Shown here one piece after another: positions 49,889-60,030 of a DNA stretch of 64,000 bases; the first letter of the stretch is position 1; the number at the start of each line of letters is the position of its first letter. A model generated the notes under the pieces. That model had not been told where the DNA came from and did no database searches. It was given only the letters and a program-made list of their open reading frames with translations. The position numbers and the translations under genes are program-made. Origin of the DNA: Cristatella mucedo (taxonomy: Eukaryota > Bryozoa > Phylactolaemata > Cristatellidae); NCBI GenBank assembly GCA_009760855.2, contig WPIO01000036.1, forward strand, positions 1,044,001 through 1,108,000, read 5' to 3'.

Positions 49889-50524
49889 CCCTACCCCCCT
49901 GGAATCCTGGCCTGCTGCTCTGCACAACTGCCTAGCAGCAGTGATCGGCTTACACCCCATCCCCTGCATTTTCGGTCAGTTTAGTGTTTAGTTTAGTTCT
50001 AACTTCCTGGATTGTATGATTGGGTGGGTGGGTATTCCTTGATAGGCACCGGCTGCAGCTGCTCTGGATTTACACTTGGTTGCCTGTCGTCTTCTATAAA
50101 CCGCAGTTCAACCTTTTTAGTTCAGCCACATCTCGAGCAGCAGCAGCAGCTCCAGGACGCGCAGCTGCTGCTGCGTGGGTGGGTCCGCTGGCAGCCTCGA
50201 CCTGGCTCTGGCTCTTTGGGGGCGTGTGTGCACTGCCCTACGTGACATGTTACATGTTAGCTCAGCCAGCGAGGACCTGAAAGTTTCTTAACATAAGGTT
50301 TACAGAACAAAAACTCAGCAGACATCCAGACAATGCTTTCTCCTGTCCGAAAATGGCAAACAGTCGAAACCAGACTTACGAGGCACCAAATTTAGTACAT
50401 GGTATAGGGTTGACCCACATTCATGCTCCCTGGTTGTAAGCTGAGGGCAGGGCCGAGGTCAGGTGGGGGGGGAGTAGGGTTAAAACTTTTCTATTAGTGA
50501 CGAAAATCCCGGCCCATAGACAAC

Positions 50525-50558
<34 letters not shown>

Positions 50559-50625
50559 GGTCGTTCGTATAGTGCAGTGAGAGAGCTTAGTCTCTGTCAA
50601 GGCACATTACAATAGCAATGAGTGG
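50525..50625 (-). mobile_element. (TAA)n plus hairpin-tail fragment
   Basis: A (TAA)11-type run followed by GTTCGTATAGTGCAGTGAGA and its partner: a LINE/SINE tail with altered stem bases. Confidence 0.55.
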
Positions 50626-51069
50626 AGAGACCGTCAAAGAGGAACAAAGAGGCTCCGCCGCCGAAGCTTCTAGCCAAGCCTAGCCTCAGAGGTTTGACCA
50701 GCCAAGCTACCGGTCAGAAGAAAAGGACGTTCTTGTACGAATGGCTTTGTATTGAGTTAGGCTGGACTTTGCAGCCAGCTCGACGTGTCAGCTAGATGTT
50801 GTTCTCTGTGAGCAGTTCTGTTAGTGCATCCATGTAGCTTGCACGGGGCTGATTGCAACCAAGTTGCCCAGGAGCTGTATGTGCAGCCGAATGCGCTTGG
50901 ATACCAGATCTGGACATGGTCGGCTTGCTGATAACCACAACCTTACGGGTGCACCTCAGTGGCTGGCTTAAACTGCTGATATATGTTCAGCAGTTCAATC
51001 ACTAGTGCCCGGAAATTTGTCAGACTGCGTGTGCAATTTGATTTTATCGATGAGCCAAGTATTAGCGAC

Positions 51070-51417
51070 ATGGCTCATACTTTATTGCTCACTTTGTTCC
51101 TGTGCTCTGCTGCGCCAGCAGGAGCGTCTTTAAAACTTGTCCTCCGCTCTGCGAATGTCAAGAGAGCTCGGCATACCAGCAGCAGCCATTTAACAAAATC
51201 AATACTGTCCAGTTACATGGAGGTTAGTCGAGATTTAAAGCAACTCATCCAAAGGACCGTACAGTATGCTCCTATCATTGAAGGCTCACAGAGGGGGCTG
51301 ATTGTACTAGGTAAAAAGAGGTGTGTTTTTAGCAGGTATAACTGTCCATCAGTCCTGCCGGTTAATTGTTCACCTTGCAGCTGTGTATTTTTTTCGTATA
51401 GAAGTTTTTGTTCGTAA
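51070..51417 (+). CDS. Possible small secreted protein ORF
   Basis: Not recognised. The ATG at 51,070 (in frame with an earlier ATG at 50,983) begins MAHTLLLTLFLCSAAPAGAS, a good signal-peptide pattern, followed by a basic, Ser-rich stretch; 115 residues in all. Its last codons overlap the left arm of an inverted repeat (51,389 on), so the natural end may be a splice site upstream. There is no homology or transcript support. Confidence 0.25.
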   Translation: MAHTLLLTLFLCSAAPAGASLKLVLRSANVKRARHTSSSHLTKSILSSYMEVSRDLKQLIQRTVQYAPIIEGSQRGLIVLGKKRCVFSRYNCPSVLPVNCSPCSCVFFSYRSFCS

Positions 51418-51688
51418 GAGAATATATATAAATATATAAGCAAGATGAAATCATTCGTTACGAGAGACTGCATTGTCCGCAAGGAAGAAGCCATCTACCA
51501 CAAGAGAAACAGCATCGACCACAAGAGAGGCGGCATCTCCTTGTAAAGGCATTATTTATATATATTCTCTTACGAACAAAAAATGGCTTGGGGTACAAGG
51601 TAGGTAAGTCTGCTCCACTTATTTTGGTTGTTGACCACTGCAAAATAGTGGATGAAAACTTGGTAATGCAGACTTCTATACGAAAAAA
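51389..51688. repeat. Interrupted inverted repeat around a minisatellite core
   Basis: Left arm 51,389-51,436 (TTTTTTCGTATAGAAG, then TTTTTGTTCGTAAGAGAATA). Its inner part pairs with 51,554-51,582 (TATTCTCTTACGAACAAAAA) and its outer part with 51,673-51,688 (CTTCTATACGAAAAAA). About 90 bases lie between the two right-hand parts. The core at about 51,465-51,550 holds four imperfect 20-24-base units (GCATC.ACCACAAGAGA). Confidence 0.8.
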
Positions 51689-51689
51689 G

Positions 51690-54428
51690 CCTGCCCTGCC
51701 GTCCGTGGCCTTTGGCTTGGCCTACACCCTTGTGCATCCCTTAGGAAGTTGCTGTGGCTTTGACGTGCATCGTTGGACTTGGAATTTTTAGAATCGTTGG
51801 ACTTGGGAGGCACCGGGAGTGCTTGCTTGGCGAGATGCTCAACCTGAGGAGGGCCTCTGCCTGGTGTGCACATGGCTTCACTCCTGCTTGCTAGAATCTG
51901 CAAGATCAGAGCACATTAGACAAATGCACGGCATTGGTGCTTATCAAGTTCGATACATGTAGGATGAGAAGGGTGTGAGTGCCCTCGGCATCTTGCTAAG
52001 TGTCGGTGCTTCGTTGGTGTTCTTGGTAGTTTTCCAAGCGAGCAGCTAAAGGTAAACATTTTGTGCAAGCGTGTGGGTTTGTGGACAAATGTGAGTGTGA
52101 ATCAGCATTCATGATATGTGAGAAATGCAGCAGGCAGTACTTATACTCATTGTGGCCCTCTCATCTTTCATCGCGACGGTCGATGGTTTAGGGAGATAGC
52201 AAAGGATCTGTTTCTGGGGGTCGGTTGGGCAGAGTAACTAGTGGCAGAGTAACTCCCACTCTCGGAGCACTTGCTGACTTCTAGGTAGTGAGATGGAAGG
52301 CGTCGCATGCAGCAAACAATGGGCAACAAACCGCTTAATGCCTATTCAAGTACCGACACGTGTATGGTGAGTATGGACGAACGTATCATTGCAAACTCGG
52401 CATCGTGAAATAGTAGATCTTTTAACGTCGGGCTGATATACTGTGCTTTCTGAACCGGAAAGGTGTAAAGCAATGGGGGGGACTTGGACATCAATGAACT
52501 ACGAGTAGCAACAGAAATTATGGATGCAGAAGTTTGAGAGAGCAAATTTCTCTGCAGGAAGCTTTTATAAAAACCGAAATGGAAACCGCTCTAGTTGATT
52601 CTTTACTGGCGCATCCGTCGGATGGACTACAGGACTGGGGCAGCTCTGTATGAATCGTGCTATCGGTCGAGCCTTGCACTATTATTAATCACCACAAGCT
52701 GTTAAACCCTTATGCCCTCTTCCCAGTACGTAAAAGTTCCCCTTTGGCATTTAGACCTGTTTGTAGCTAGACTGTGTGTGCATGCTTAAAATGTAAAAAT
52801 GTTTAGATGTGTGTTTGGGTGGGTGGGTGTGTCCCTCTTTGTGTATATACGCGTTCTTAAGAAGGTTCATGTTGTCTATGGTCATGCCGTATAGAGTCAA
52901 TTTGCAAGAACGAAAATTAGCCATCTGCAATAAATCATCTCTGCAAAATATTAGGAGCCCAAATAGACACCGGCAAGTGGAACCTTTGGCAAGCTTTCCA
53001 TGCAACTGCCATGTGGTTTGAAATAACCTTACGGCACGTTTAAATGACTTCAAAATTGGAGCAACTGGGTCTCACTTAGCCAATTTCGGGGCCTTGGTTT
53101 ATGAGCATTGTTCTGTTTCATGCACCATCGGTGACAGTGGTCAAGTAGTCAGACTCGGGCTTTCTGCAGTGGAGTTGAACGTTTCAGCCTCAATTACTAT
53201 CTCTGCTCAAGCCGAGCTGCGAATGACCCGAAAGCTGTTAGGTACTGGTTAGTGCATGCTTTGGAGGCACTTTTTGGCCTACGAACAGATGTGTATTGCA
53301 CAACTCAGGAGAATTCAGAAGCCGGGATCAAATGTGTCACTTGATGATTTTCTGCCCCGAGTTCTGATAAGCCTTGCTGATGGTGTGCTGGGTAAAGACC
53401 ATAACAGTGCTTCAGGAAAAATCAGATCACCTCACGGTAGCAGCACCGAGTGCCTACGGCAAACCGCCGTAGGCCACTCCCGGATCGTTGCATCGTTGCA
53501 TTATCGATTGATCATCGTTGATCATCGTTGCAGTGCTCAGCTATGTGAAGGCACTTGGAGCTCCTAATCAGGTGTCTCCCTCTTACTCGTCCTTACCCTC
53601 CCCCCTCCGGCTTTCAGACTATCCTGTTGCCGCAGCAGTTAAAAACAATGATTGTGGTTGTGTTGGTCGTAGCGTAGCCTTGCTCCCAGGGTTATGGAAC
53701 ACGGGCACCTGCAACCAGTAGTCGAAGAAATTCCTACCACTTGGGGCGACAGCCAATCAAAAATGCATTAAATACTATATTAACAACTTTCCTTGTGACT
53801 GCAGCATGTGCTCATTTTGTACCTCAAAGAAAGTATTGACCTGCATAGTACTTTGGTCGTATTGACCTGGTCGAAAATGCAACACAGTATGATATCTGGG
53901 CAGTTTCTAGCTTTCAGCGACGAACGTCTTTGTCGAATGCCACCGAGCTGTCCTTTCCCGTTTTCCCAAGGAACGTGCTATGAGAACCGTGCGAGCTCTG
54001 TTCGTGCTACACAAGCAGGGCTGTGCTCGGCCATATTTGTCAAGTATAAGCTTGCGATTGATTACCTGTCGCGAAACTGACAATTGGAAAAAAAGAGAGT
54101 CGTTGAGAAAACTGCCTGTCTTTGGTACCTGGGGGGGCCGTTGTCTCTGAAATGGCATTTGGAAGCGGGCGATTTGAATGTTTCAGCAGCCGTTGGGCTT
54201 GCGTCGTTTCCACTCTCGACATCGAAACGTCACGCCATCAGCGCCGGTCGCTCGCGTGCGTTTTCGTGCTGGCTCTCCTCTCTTGCTTTGAACTGCCTCT
54301 TTGCTTTGAAGGAACTTGCCGAGCTCGTCGACCATGCCGTCGCTTTGCACTTTGTTTTCCAGAGCGAGGCATCCAGCTCATATAGCTCGGCTCGTCGATG
54401 CCCTGACTGCCGTGGTCGCCGAGAGACC
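51690..54428. other. Region upstream of the zinc-finger gene
   Basis: No gene recognised. The zinc-finger reading frame is open back to about 54,084 with no ATG there. Promoter elements could not be assigned. Short local repeats (ATCGTTG units) lie at 53,485-53,535. Confidence 0.4.
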
Positions 54429-57230
54429 ATGGAGGCCTCTTCACTCGGAGCTTCGTCAGGAAGCTCCTACGAGCCGCCTCTGCCACCCCTGCAGCTGCCA
54501 TCTTTGAATGACGGTGGAGAGTGTGTCGTAAAATTAGAACCCACCGACGGTCCGGATGCACCGTCGCCGCTGGTCGAGGAGTGGGATGTGGAAGAGCACG
54601 CCGCGCAGCAGGCAGCCGAGGATCGCGAGTTCGAAGCTCTGAGGGCCGAGTTCACGGCCCGTGCGATCACAGAGGCGTGCAGAACCAAAATCCGATCGCT
54701 GCTTCCGGGCTACTGCAGCCGCCGTCGCAGTCTCAGAAACGGCGGACAGCAAACGAGAGAGCCACCTGGATTGAGCCACTTCGGCGCTGGCAGTTTCGGC
54801 GAGGAGGTCTCTCCGCAGCCGCTTTGCAGCCTCGAGGACGGTGCGCTGTCGCCTGCCGGTGGCGGCGGCGACAGCGTTGCCTCCGGCGGAGGCGGTTTTG
54901 CTTCCGGCGGAGGCGGAGGCGGTTTTGCTTCCGGTGGAGGTAGCTTTGCTTCCGGCGGAGGCGGAGGTAGTGCCACTTCCGGGTGCGAGAGCCCGACCGG
55001 CGAAGCAGCGCCCGACTTGCCGGACGTCAGACAAGGGCCGCTGCATCGGTCCTGGCTGCCATCTTTGATTCCGTCTTTCATAGCTGCGACTCCTGCCATC
55101 CCGAACGGTGGCATGGTAACTTTGACGAGCCACGTGCTGCCGCTGTGGCCGGCCGAGGCGGCGGCTTCGGCGGCCGCAGCGCAGGCGTTTGCCACGAACT
55201 TTAAGGAGGAGAAGATACATCGCTGCCAGGAGTGTCAGGCCACGTTCACCAGGTCGAGCACGCTGAAGAGACACGTGAAGCTGCACCGAGGCATCAAGGA
55301 TCGGCCGTTCAAGTGCAACGTGTGCAGCGCCAGCTTTGCCTACAACAATCACCTGAAGACGCACGTGCGCATCCACACGGGCGAGCGGCCTTTCCCTTGC
55401 GACGTCTGCGGCGCCGCGTTCGCCCGCTCCGACGGCCTCAAGATCCACCGACGCAAGCACACGGGCGAGCGGCCGTACAGCTGCGCCCACTGCTCGGCTC
55501 GCTTCGCCGTGGCGCACCACCTCAAGGAGCACGCGCGAACGCACTCGGCGGCAGATGCGGCAGCGGAAGGAAGCAGCGATGCCGGCGGCGGCGCCGATGC
55601 CGCCGACACCGAGCCCGGAGCCGCGGCCAGGGCGTCGTTGTTTATGTGTCGCGAGTGCGGCGACGAGCTGCCGTCACTCGCTCAGCTTCGTCGGCACGCT
55701 GCCAGCCATGTCCCTCGGCCGCCACAGCCGCCGGTCGAAGCACCGCTGCTGCCGCTGAACGGGTCATCACCCTCCCAGGCCGCCGTTGCTGCTGCCTACC
55801 TGGACGCATCCTGGCTCGCCGAAAATGCCGCGGCCTTTCGCCGCGCCTGCCCACCGTCCGCTGCCGCGTCGTTTGCTCGCTACGATGAGCAGACCGAGAT
55901 GCCGTTGCGCCACCGACGCGCCACCGCCACCGTCAACGGGCGAGTGGCAGTGGCGAGGCAGCAGCGCTCTCCGCCTCGAGTCTCCTATCCGTTCGAGGCA
56001 GTTGACTCGTCGTCGGATCCTCCGTTCAAAGTCGAACGGCCGCCATCTTTGCCGGCGGCGGAAGCAGAGCGGCAGCAGCAGCAGCTGCCGCTTCTGCCTC
56101 CGAGGCACCAGCAGCAGCCGTCTCTGCAATGGACGGCACCACTGGCTGCTGATGCTGCTGCTGATGCTGCTGCTGATGCTGCTGCCGTAGAGGAGGGATC
56201 GCCGGAGCCGTCGCTTCGCCAGGAGAGTCCGGACGGCAGCGAAGCGGCGGCGGCAACGACGCCGTCGAAGAAGCCTTTCAAGTGCGATCTCTGTCCGTTC
56301 AGCTTCCAGTGCCGCGCACACCTCGCCACGCACATGCGCATCCACACGGGCGAGCGGCCGTACGCGTGCACCGACTGCGGCGCCTCGTTCGCCCGACCCG
56401 ACGGCCTCAAGATCCACCGCCGGACGCACACGGGCGAGCGGCCGTACGCGTGCGGCCGCTGCGACGCGCGCTTCTCGATGGCGCACCACCTCCGGCAGCA
56501 CGCGCGGCGGCACACGGGCGAGAAGCCGTTCATGTGCGCCGAGTGTGGCGACGACTTCTCGACGGCGAACCGGCTCAAGCAGCACCGGCGCGTGCACACG
56601 GGCGAGAAGCCGTTCGAGTGCGGCGTCTGCAAGGCGCGCTTCACCTGGTCCGACTACCTGCGCGTGCACATGCGCACGCACACGGGCGAGCGGCCGTACG
56701 AGTGCGCCGACTGCGGCGCGGCGTTCGCCCGCTCCGACATACTCAAGGTGCACCGGCGCACGCACACGGGCGAGCGGCCGTACGCGTGCCGCGACTGCCC
56801 GGCGGCCTTCAAGACCCTCGGCCAGCTGCAGAGTCACGGACGAACGCACCACGGCCTGCAGGCTGCTGCCGCCGCTGCTGCCGGTCGTGACGTCGCCGGA
56901 GGAGCGGAGGAGGCAGCCGTCTCGGCCGACGCCCTGGGCAGACGCGACGGTGCGGTCGAGGCAGCGCGCTTCCCGACGCCGGCCTGTGCCGCTGCCGCCA
57001 CAGCCGTGCCTGGGAAGGAGGCCGCCGAACTGGCTGGTAGCTGTAGAAGAAGGCCTTTCCCAGCCACCGAAGCCGCTGCGCGGCCCTCGTCGCAGCCGCC
57101 GAGCGAGGACGACGATCGGGCCACGGACGCGGAGGACGGCGGTGGCGGCGAGTCGATGAGCTTCGGCGTCTGGTCCGGCGGCTCCTCGTCGGACGCCGTC
57201 GAGGGGCTGAGCGACTCCGACGGCATGTAG
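54429..57230 (+). CDS. C2H2 zinc-finger transcription factor, single exon
   Basis: 933 residues from an ATG in a strong Kozak context (GAGACCATGG). The frame is open upstream but contains no earlier ATG. Layout: acidic N-terminus with a VVKLEP-type segment; Gly/Ser/Ala-rich repeats (about 140-185); four C2H2 fingers (about 264-372); a lone finger near 405-430; an Ala/Gln-rich linker with QQQQ and repeated ADAA; seven fingers (about 617-810); an acidic, Ser-rich tail ending SDSDGM. Most linkers are TGERP or TGEKP, typical of sequence-specific DNA binding, so a nuclear transcription regulator is likely. No KRAB, BTB or SCAN domain is seen. Coding GC is far higher than in the surroundings. The ortholog is not identifiable from sequence alone. 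Confidence 0.93.
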   Translation: MEASSLGASSGSSYEPPLPPLQLPSLNDGGECVVKLEPTDGPDAPSPLVEEWDVEEHAAQQAAEDREFEALRAEFTARAITEACRTKIRSLLPGYCSRRRSLRNGGQQTREPPGLSHFGAGSFGEEVSPQPLCSLEDGALSPAGGGGDSVASGGGGFASGGGGGGFASGGGSFASGGGGGSATSGCESPTGEAAPDLPDVRQGPLHRSWLPSLIPSFIAATPAIPNGGMVTLTSHVLPLWPAEAAASAAAAQAFATNFKEEKIHRCQECQATFTRSSTLKRHVKLHRGIKDRPFKCNVCSASFAYNNHLKTHVRIHTGERPFPCDVCGAAFARSDGLKIHRRKHTGERPYSCAHCSARFAVAHHLKEHARTHSAADAAAEGSSDAGGGADAADTEPGAAARASLFMCRECGDELPSLAQLRRHAASHVPRPPQPPVEAPLLPLNGSSPSQAAVAAAYLDASWLAENAAAFRRACPPSAAASFARYDEQTEMPLRHRRATATVNGRVAVARQQRSPPRVSYPFEAVDSSSDPPFKVERPPSLPAAEAERQQQQLPLLPPRHQQQPSLQWTAPLAADAAADAAADAAAVEEGSPEPSLRQESPDGSEAAAATTPSKKPFKCDLCPFSFQCRAHLATHMRIHTGERPYACTDCGASFARPDGLKIHRRTHTGERPYACGRCDARFSMAHHLRQHARRHTGEKPFMCAECGDDFSTANRLKQHRRVHTGEKPFECGVCKARFTWSDYLRVHMRTHTGERPYECADCGAAFARSDILKVHRRTHTGERPYACRDCPAAFKTLGQLQSHGRTHHGLQAAAAAAAGRDVAGGAEEAAVSADALGRRDGAVEAARFPTPACAAAATAVPGKEAAELAGSCRRRPFPATEAAARPSSQPPSEDDDRATDAEDGGGGESMSFGVWSGGSSSDAVEGLSDSDGM
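54870..54985 (+). repeat. Coding minisatellite (Gly-rich)
   Basis: Repeats of TTTTGCTTCCGGCGGAGGCG-like units encode FASGGGGG and variants. The unit count is likely variable within the species. Confidence 0.8.
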
Positions 57231-57460
57231 AAAGTGCCCCCAGCCAGCCTCAGGCGCCGGCCTCGGACGCTTGCTGAGAGAGCTGCTGGTCGAACGGCGT
57301 GATTTCCATGATTTCAGATCCCGGTCGAAGAGGAACAGAAATGTAACCCACCGGTGCCCATGTGTCGTCGGCAAGCAGCAGCCGGCGCCTGACTGAGCAC
57401 TGGTTGCAAGCAGAGCACCTTGATTTCAGTATATCTGAGCCGGTGTGACAGTGGCCCACA

Positions 57461-57473
57461 ATATATCTATCTA

Positions 57474-57552
<79 letters not shown>

Positions 57553-57558
57553 GTATAC
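57461..57558. repeat. (TA)n microsatellite in the zinc-finger 3' flank
   Basis: TATC units, then about 75 bases of pure TA, 250 bases past the stop codon; probably within the 3' UTR. Confidence 0.9.
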
Positions 57559-57830
57559 TACAGCGCACATTATTTAGTAAAGCTCGACACCGATATTAGC
57601 TGGCCTTAAGTAAAGCCTGGCCCTGACTGTCACAGGCCGGCCTCACAGACATTCTGAGCCGGCGAAATCTAACTATTCCACCCCCTTCCGGAGGGCAGCC
57701 AGTCCTCTTGGACAGGCGAAGCCTTGGCTTTTTACTGCTTGTCGGGGCTGTGAAGGCAACTGCTGCCGCAGCTCAGGCTAAGCTTCGTGTCCGTACCACT
57801 TCCAATTGTGTGAAGCTAGCACTCGTTTGA

Positions 57831-57836
57831 AATAAA
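57831..57836 (+). promoter_or_regulatory. Candidate poly(A) signal of the zinc-finger gene
   Basis: AATAAA 600 bases after the stop, the first consensus hexamer in this direction. Confidence 0.5.
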
Positions 57837-57887
57837 GCTATCGGCTAGCTGCTCGGTCTCGGTCTGTCCATCTCTATTGCTCTATTG

Positions 57888-58000
<113 letters not shown>

Positions 58001-58321
58001 TCTCGTCGTCGGCTTCGTTGCACTCGACTGCAGTCCTCCCGCTCCTAACTTACCTATTCGTGTATCGCGTTAAACGACTCGCCCTGGAAACAGATGTCGC
58101 GTTCGCGTTTTTTCGTACGCGAGGCAACGCGAATGTTCGCGATCTGCTGGGTGGCTGCTAGCTCACGGCAACCGTCTGTTGTGCCGCTAAAACATGGATC
58201 CGCGGGCGACTACTTCGGCCGCAGTTGAAGCCCTAGAATTGAAGCGAGAGAGAGATTAAATGAAGACCTGCCACGGAGTTAGGCCCGTCGAGGACTTTTG
58301 ACCGCAGTTCAGTTGAAGTAA

Positions 58322-58594
58322 ATGGCTGACTGTACGTGGGGGCAGAAGTCTCGCACGGGTTGGTTGCCAGCCAAGGTTGCCGCCCACGAAGAGCGGATTC
58401 TCAATTTTTTACTCCGGCTGCGGCCAAGATGCCTCCACCGTATTGCCGATGGTGTTTCCCGAGATCTAGAGGCCGCCGCCTATCCCACTTGTAGAGAGAG
58501 CAGCTGGCTGAGTTCTCCGTATCAGCTTCAGCCTATGCCTGTCCCTATAAAAGCAGAACTGATCGACACGAAATCGTTTCTGCTGCTTCCGTAA
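58322..58594 (+). CDS. Possible first exon of an unidentified gene
   Basis: ATG-started 90-residue frame (MADCTWGQKSRTGWLPAKVA, then PMPVPIKAELIDTKSFLLLP). An IKAE sumoylation-like motif is present. The region is GC-rich, and a possible donor CC|GTAATG overlaps the stop. A further protein-like segment downstream in another frame (LDTFSVDEAYSPGHLHDLLN, ending at 58,818) could be a second exon. No known family recognised. Confidence 0.3.
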   Translation: MADCTWGQKSRTGWLPAKVAAHEERILNFLLRLRPRCLHRIADGVSRDLEAAAYPTCRESSWLSSPYQLQPMPVPIKAELIDTKSFLLLP

Positions 58595-58819
58595 TGTCGA
58601 TGGACCTACGACCGTCTTTCATTCCGAAGCCTCGTCCTCGCAAGGCGTCGCACCTGTTTTTAATCGACGTCGTCGTGACGAGCTCATTCGTTCGTCAGGA
58701 GAAGTTCATTCGCAGCAGATTTCTTCCGAGCTCAACGTCTGCCTCTGCTTGACACTTTCTCTGTGGACGAGGCCTACAGCCCCGGACACCTGCACGATCT
58801 ATTAAACTCAGCCGGGTAG

Positions 58820-59594
58820 CAAGTAGCAGTAGGAGTCGAACCCTTCGTGCTCGCGAATCGGCCGCGACATCGTCGGCCTAGACCCTGACTCGAGGCTGCA
58901 ATCATCCCGCTGCCGCCGGGTGAATGTTACGCCAACTTGAACAGGACGCGCTAAGCTCAAAAAATTACCTGCAGGCGGCACGAAAAAAAAGGCGGCAGGA
59001 AAACCCCAGAAAAAAGGCTGCACGTTCTGGGCCGCTCAGTCGAAGCTAAGAAGTCCATGGCAATAAACTTCTTTTTTAAGTTGCACTGTCTCGGAGCGAG
59101 CTGCGTTCCGAAAAAGGGAGCAATAAAGGAGAAACTAAGCTTCAAGTCCAACAGTTCAAGGGTTACAGAGAATCTCGACAGCATACATGGGGGTACGGGT
59201 TCACCACCAGCAGTTACTACACAACCTCGGCACTGTACGAGTAACGAGTTCGGTCGGTCACCTTTAACCTAGAGATTTCACAATTTGATGAAAAAAATCC
59301 AAAAACAGTTCTGAACTCTCGGCAATCGATCTTTCCCTCTCAGGGACGTGAGGACGACACTGTCGGTCGAGGATCGTGCGTAAGCTGGGCGGCACGCCCG
59401 TGCCACCGGCTACGCTGGGCTGGCTCGGGCCCTTACACAGCAACGGTTAGGCCCTCACGTAACGGTTCAGCTGCTATAAATCGACTGCCTCACTAGCTGT
59501 CCCTTTTCACAAATGCCTTACCGATTGAGCATCTATGAAAGAATCGTTTCAAGCCGAAAACGATAACTCAATTCTGAGCCTCGCTGACGCTGTG
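58820..59594. other. Non-coding stretch
   Basis: No gene or repeat recognised. Confidence 0.45.
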
Positions 59595-59785
59595 CACGCT
59601 GCCACTAACCAAATTTGCATGCTGACCCTGTGCATGTCACCCCTAACCATGTTATTCATGTTGTTTATCAAGCATGATATTACTCACCATTCAATCGCAT
59701 TTCCCTTTGTAGCAAATTTAAAGCGCCTAGAAAGAGATTGAGTTCTCTGAGGGCGCTTCGTCAGGTGCATTATTGTTGTTATTAT
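59595..59785 (+). mobile_element. LINE-alpha 3' end
   Basis: CACGCTGCCACTAACCAAAT, 3' UTR, hairpin tail, then ATTATTGTTGTTATT. Confidence 0.85.
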
Positions 59786-59893
59786 ATTCATGGAGCAGCA
59801 CGCCCAACGCCGTTCCTTCGCCGTTGAGCGCCTGCAACTGCCAATGGTGCAGTCCACCACGACCCTCGGCATCGATCGAAATTCTTAGTGCCG

Positions 59894-60030
59894 AGCTGGT
59901 CTGGCCCAGTGGTTAAGGCGCTCGCCCTTACCAAGGACTTACCGAGGTCGTGGGCTCGAGCCCGGTAGCATATGTGAAGCACCTGAATAGAGATTAAGTT
60001 CTCTTAGGGCGCTATACAAATGAATTATAT
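59894..60030 (+). mobile_element. SINE-B copy
   Basis: AGCTGGTCTGGCCCAGTGG, B-box side GGGCTCGAGCCC, tail GAAGCACCTGAATAGAGATT, ending AAATGAATTATATA. It lies about 110 bases after a LINE-alpha end. Confidence 0.85.

Noticed and set aside
54084-54428. N-terminal extension of the zinc-finger frame
   Set aside because: No ATG occurs in this part of the frame (it opens at TTG), whereas 54,429 has a strong Kozak context.
54534-55544. 336-codon minus-strand ORF
   Set aside because: It is a shadow of the zinc-finger N-terminus.
55767-57374. 535-codon minus-strand ORF opposite the zinc-finger gene
   Set aside because: It is a shadow frame of GC-rich coding DNA; its Arg/Ala composition mirrors the finger linkers and it has no domain.
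59894-59970. Possible functional tRNA genes at SINE-A and SINE-B heads
   Set aside because: They have A- and B-box-like sequence but no foldable acceptor stem or clear anticodon arm, and recur with the same 3' tail, as SINEs do.
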